Under the pieces are notes generated by a model. It was not told the origin of the DNA and searched no databases. It was given only the letters and a program-made list of their open reading frames with translations. A program made the position numbers and the translations under genes. From Syntrophomonadaceae bacterium (GTDB lineage Bacteria > Bacillota > Syntrophomonadia > Syntrophomonadales > Syntrophomonadaceae), in the NCBI GenBank assembly GCA_028686565.1, contig JAQUBU010000164.1, positions 1 through 5,457 on the forward strand: 5,457 bases of DNA, written 5' to 3'. The number at the start of each line of letters is the position of its first letter. The first letter of the stretch is position 1. Of this stretch, positions 4,502-5,457 are shown in pieces.

Positions 4502-5457
4502 TTATTCAAAGCGCAAAGCATCAATGGGATTTGAGTTGGCAGCTTTGCGCGCCGGATAGTATCCGAAAAACAAGCCGATCATTACAGCAAATCCCATCGA
4601 TATGGCCACCAGCCAGGGTGCTATCTTCATTTTCATGTCAGCTGCCAAACTCAATATTTGCGAGGCTCCCCAGCCTAGAATTACCCCCATAATTCCGCCG
4701 ATAAAGCACAGGAGCAAGGCTTCGATCAGAAACTGGGTAAGTATTGCCCGGGTAGTAGCACCGATCGCCATGCGAATCCCGATTTCCCTTGTCCGCTCGG
4801 TTACAGAAACCAGCATAATATTCATTATACCGATGCCTCCAACCAGCAGGGATACAGCTGCTATACCACCCAGCAAGAAGGTCATCATCTTGGTCGTATC
4901 CTCAAGCGTAGATAAAATTTCGGCCATATCACGAATGCGGAAATCATCATCGGCAGCATCCGCCAGACGATGACGCTGCCGCAGCAAGGTAGTAATATAT
5001 TCCTTCACAGGTGTCAGTGCTTCTGCACTGCTGGCCTGTACATTTATGGTGCGAACCGTTTGGGAACCCAAAAGCCTCTGCTGGGCGGTACTAAGCGGTA
5101 TATAAATTATGTCATCCTGATCAGTAGGTCCGCTGCTCCCCTTTTCCTCCAGAACCCCTACCACTGTAAAGCTCAGTCCATTGATTCGCATGACTTTTCC
5201 AAGGGGATTGGAGCCATCCAAAAACAGGTTCTCGACAACTGTCTGGCCCACCACGGCTACCCGGTTCAAATCATCAACATCGCTTTGTTCAAAGAAGCTG
5301 CCCTGAACGGCAGGCCAGTTCTTAATGGTTTGTAATTCAGGTGACGTCCCGGTTACAGTCGTTGTCCACGTATTACTGCCTAATGCAATTGTTGCACTGT
5401 TTATGCTGGACTCGGCTGCTACTTTCTTAACCAGGGGTAATGATCTAATGGCTTCCA
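4502..5457 (-). CDS. MacB-type ABC transporter permease, C-terminal 317 residues (cut by right edge)
   Basis: Membrane subunit of a MacB/FtsX-type ABC exporter, which drives efflux by mechanotransmission rather than by a channel through the membrane. The visible part starts in the extracytoplasmic MacB core domain (residues 1 to about 185): VTGTSPEL, NWPAVQGSFFEQSDV, VAVVGQTVVENLF, NPLGKVMRI and IPLSTAQQRLLG are all typical. Three membrane helices follow (about 190-217, 242-268 and 280-302). The conserved cytoplasmic stretch SVTERTREIGIRMAIGA (217-233) contacts the ATPase in known relatives. The protein ends in NPIDALRFE, the usual family ending. The frame stays open to the right edge, so a TTG at 5269 is internal and not a start. 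Whether an ATPase domain is fused at the N-terminus (true MacB) or encoded separately, as is common in Firmicutes, cannot be seen. The TolC-like gene follows in the same operon. Confidence 0.95.
   Translation of the reverse strand, partial: EAIRSLPLVKKVAAESSINSATIALGSNTWTTTVTGTSPELQTIKNWPAVQGSFFEQSDVDDLNRVAVVGQTVVENLFLDGSNPLGKVMRINGLSFTVVGVLEEKGSSGPTDQDDIIYIPLSTAQQRLLGSQTVRTINVQASSAEALTPVKEYITTLLRQRHRLADAADDDFRIRDMAEILSTLEDTTKMMTFLLGGIAAVSLLVGGIGIMNIMLVSVTERTREIGIRMAIGATTRAILTQFLIEALLLCFIGGIMGVILGWGASQILSLAADMKMKIAPWLVAISMGFAVMIGLFFGYYPARKAANSNPIDALRFE

Noticed and set aside
4480..4524. Longer TolC-like start at TTG 4524 or ATG 4521
   Set aside because: It would add 14-15 non-signal residues overlapping the permease gene; the ideal ribosome binding site and signal peptide both point to ATG 4479.
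5267..5269. TTG at 5269 as start of a 255-residue protein
   Set aside because: The same frame continues upstream to the window edge with conserved MacB core-domain motifs, so this is an internal leucine codon.
4602..5335. Plus-strand frames of 123 and 121 codons opposite the MacB-type gene
   Set aside because: Antisense shadows of a well-conserved transporter sequence.

Overview
The window looks like part of a Firmicutes chromosome (Clostridia or Negativicutes type). The signs are strong purine-rich Shine-Dalgarno sequences, short AT-rich intergenic regions, moderate GC and Firmicute-style OmpR/PhoB two-component genes. This is a judgement from protein character, not from a database search. 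All five well-supported genes lie on the minus strand, so transcription runs from high to low coordinates.

Reading in the direction of transcription: at 4502-5457 is the C-terminal 317 residues of a MacB-type ABC transporter permease, whose N-terminus lies beyond the right edge. After 22 bp comes a secreted, alpha-helical TolC-family protein (3364-4479). The two form an export operon of the MacB/TolC type. The adaptor (MacA-like) and any separate ATPase would be expected upstream, outside the window. The TolC-like protein is short and seems to lack the segments that build an outer-membrane barrel.

A 372-bp gap (2992-3363) follows. It holds a nested inverted-repeat region that could be a structured RNA, a terminator-like hairpin, three exact TTCAG repeats at an 11-bp period, a candidate -10 box and a small palindrome. 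Together these read as the end of the export operon followed by a promoter for the next one, possibly controlled by its own product. That operon encodes an OmpR/PhoB-family response regulator (2308-2991) and a membrane sensor histidine kinase (812-2311), coupled by an ATGA overlap. The arrangement suggests, but does not prove, that this two-component system controls the adjacent exporter in response to an extracytoplasmic signal.

A second gap (460-811) has two parts: an AT-rich half (460-640) with an extended -10 promoter and a near-perfect 15-bp inverted repeat, and a GC-richer stretch (about 641-811) carrying an unexplained plus-strand 51-codon reading frame that meets the kinase gene tail to tail. 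At the left edge (1-459) is the N-terminal 153 residues of an FMN-dependent nitroreductase-family protein with its own promoter and ribosome binding site.

No tRNA, rRNA, CRISPR array, intact insertion sequence or attachment site was seen.
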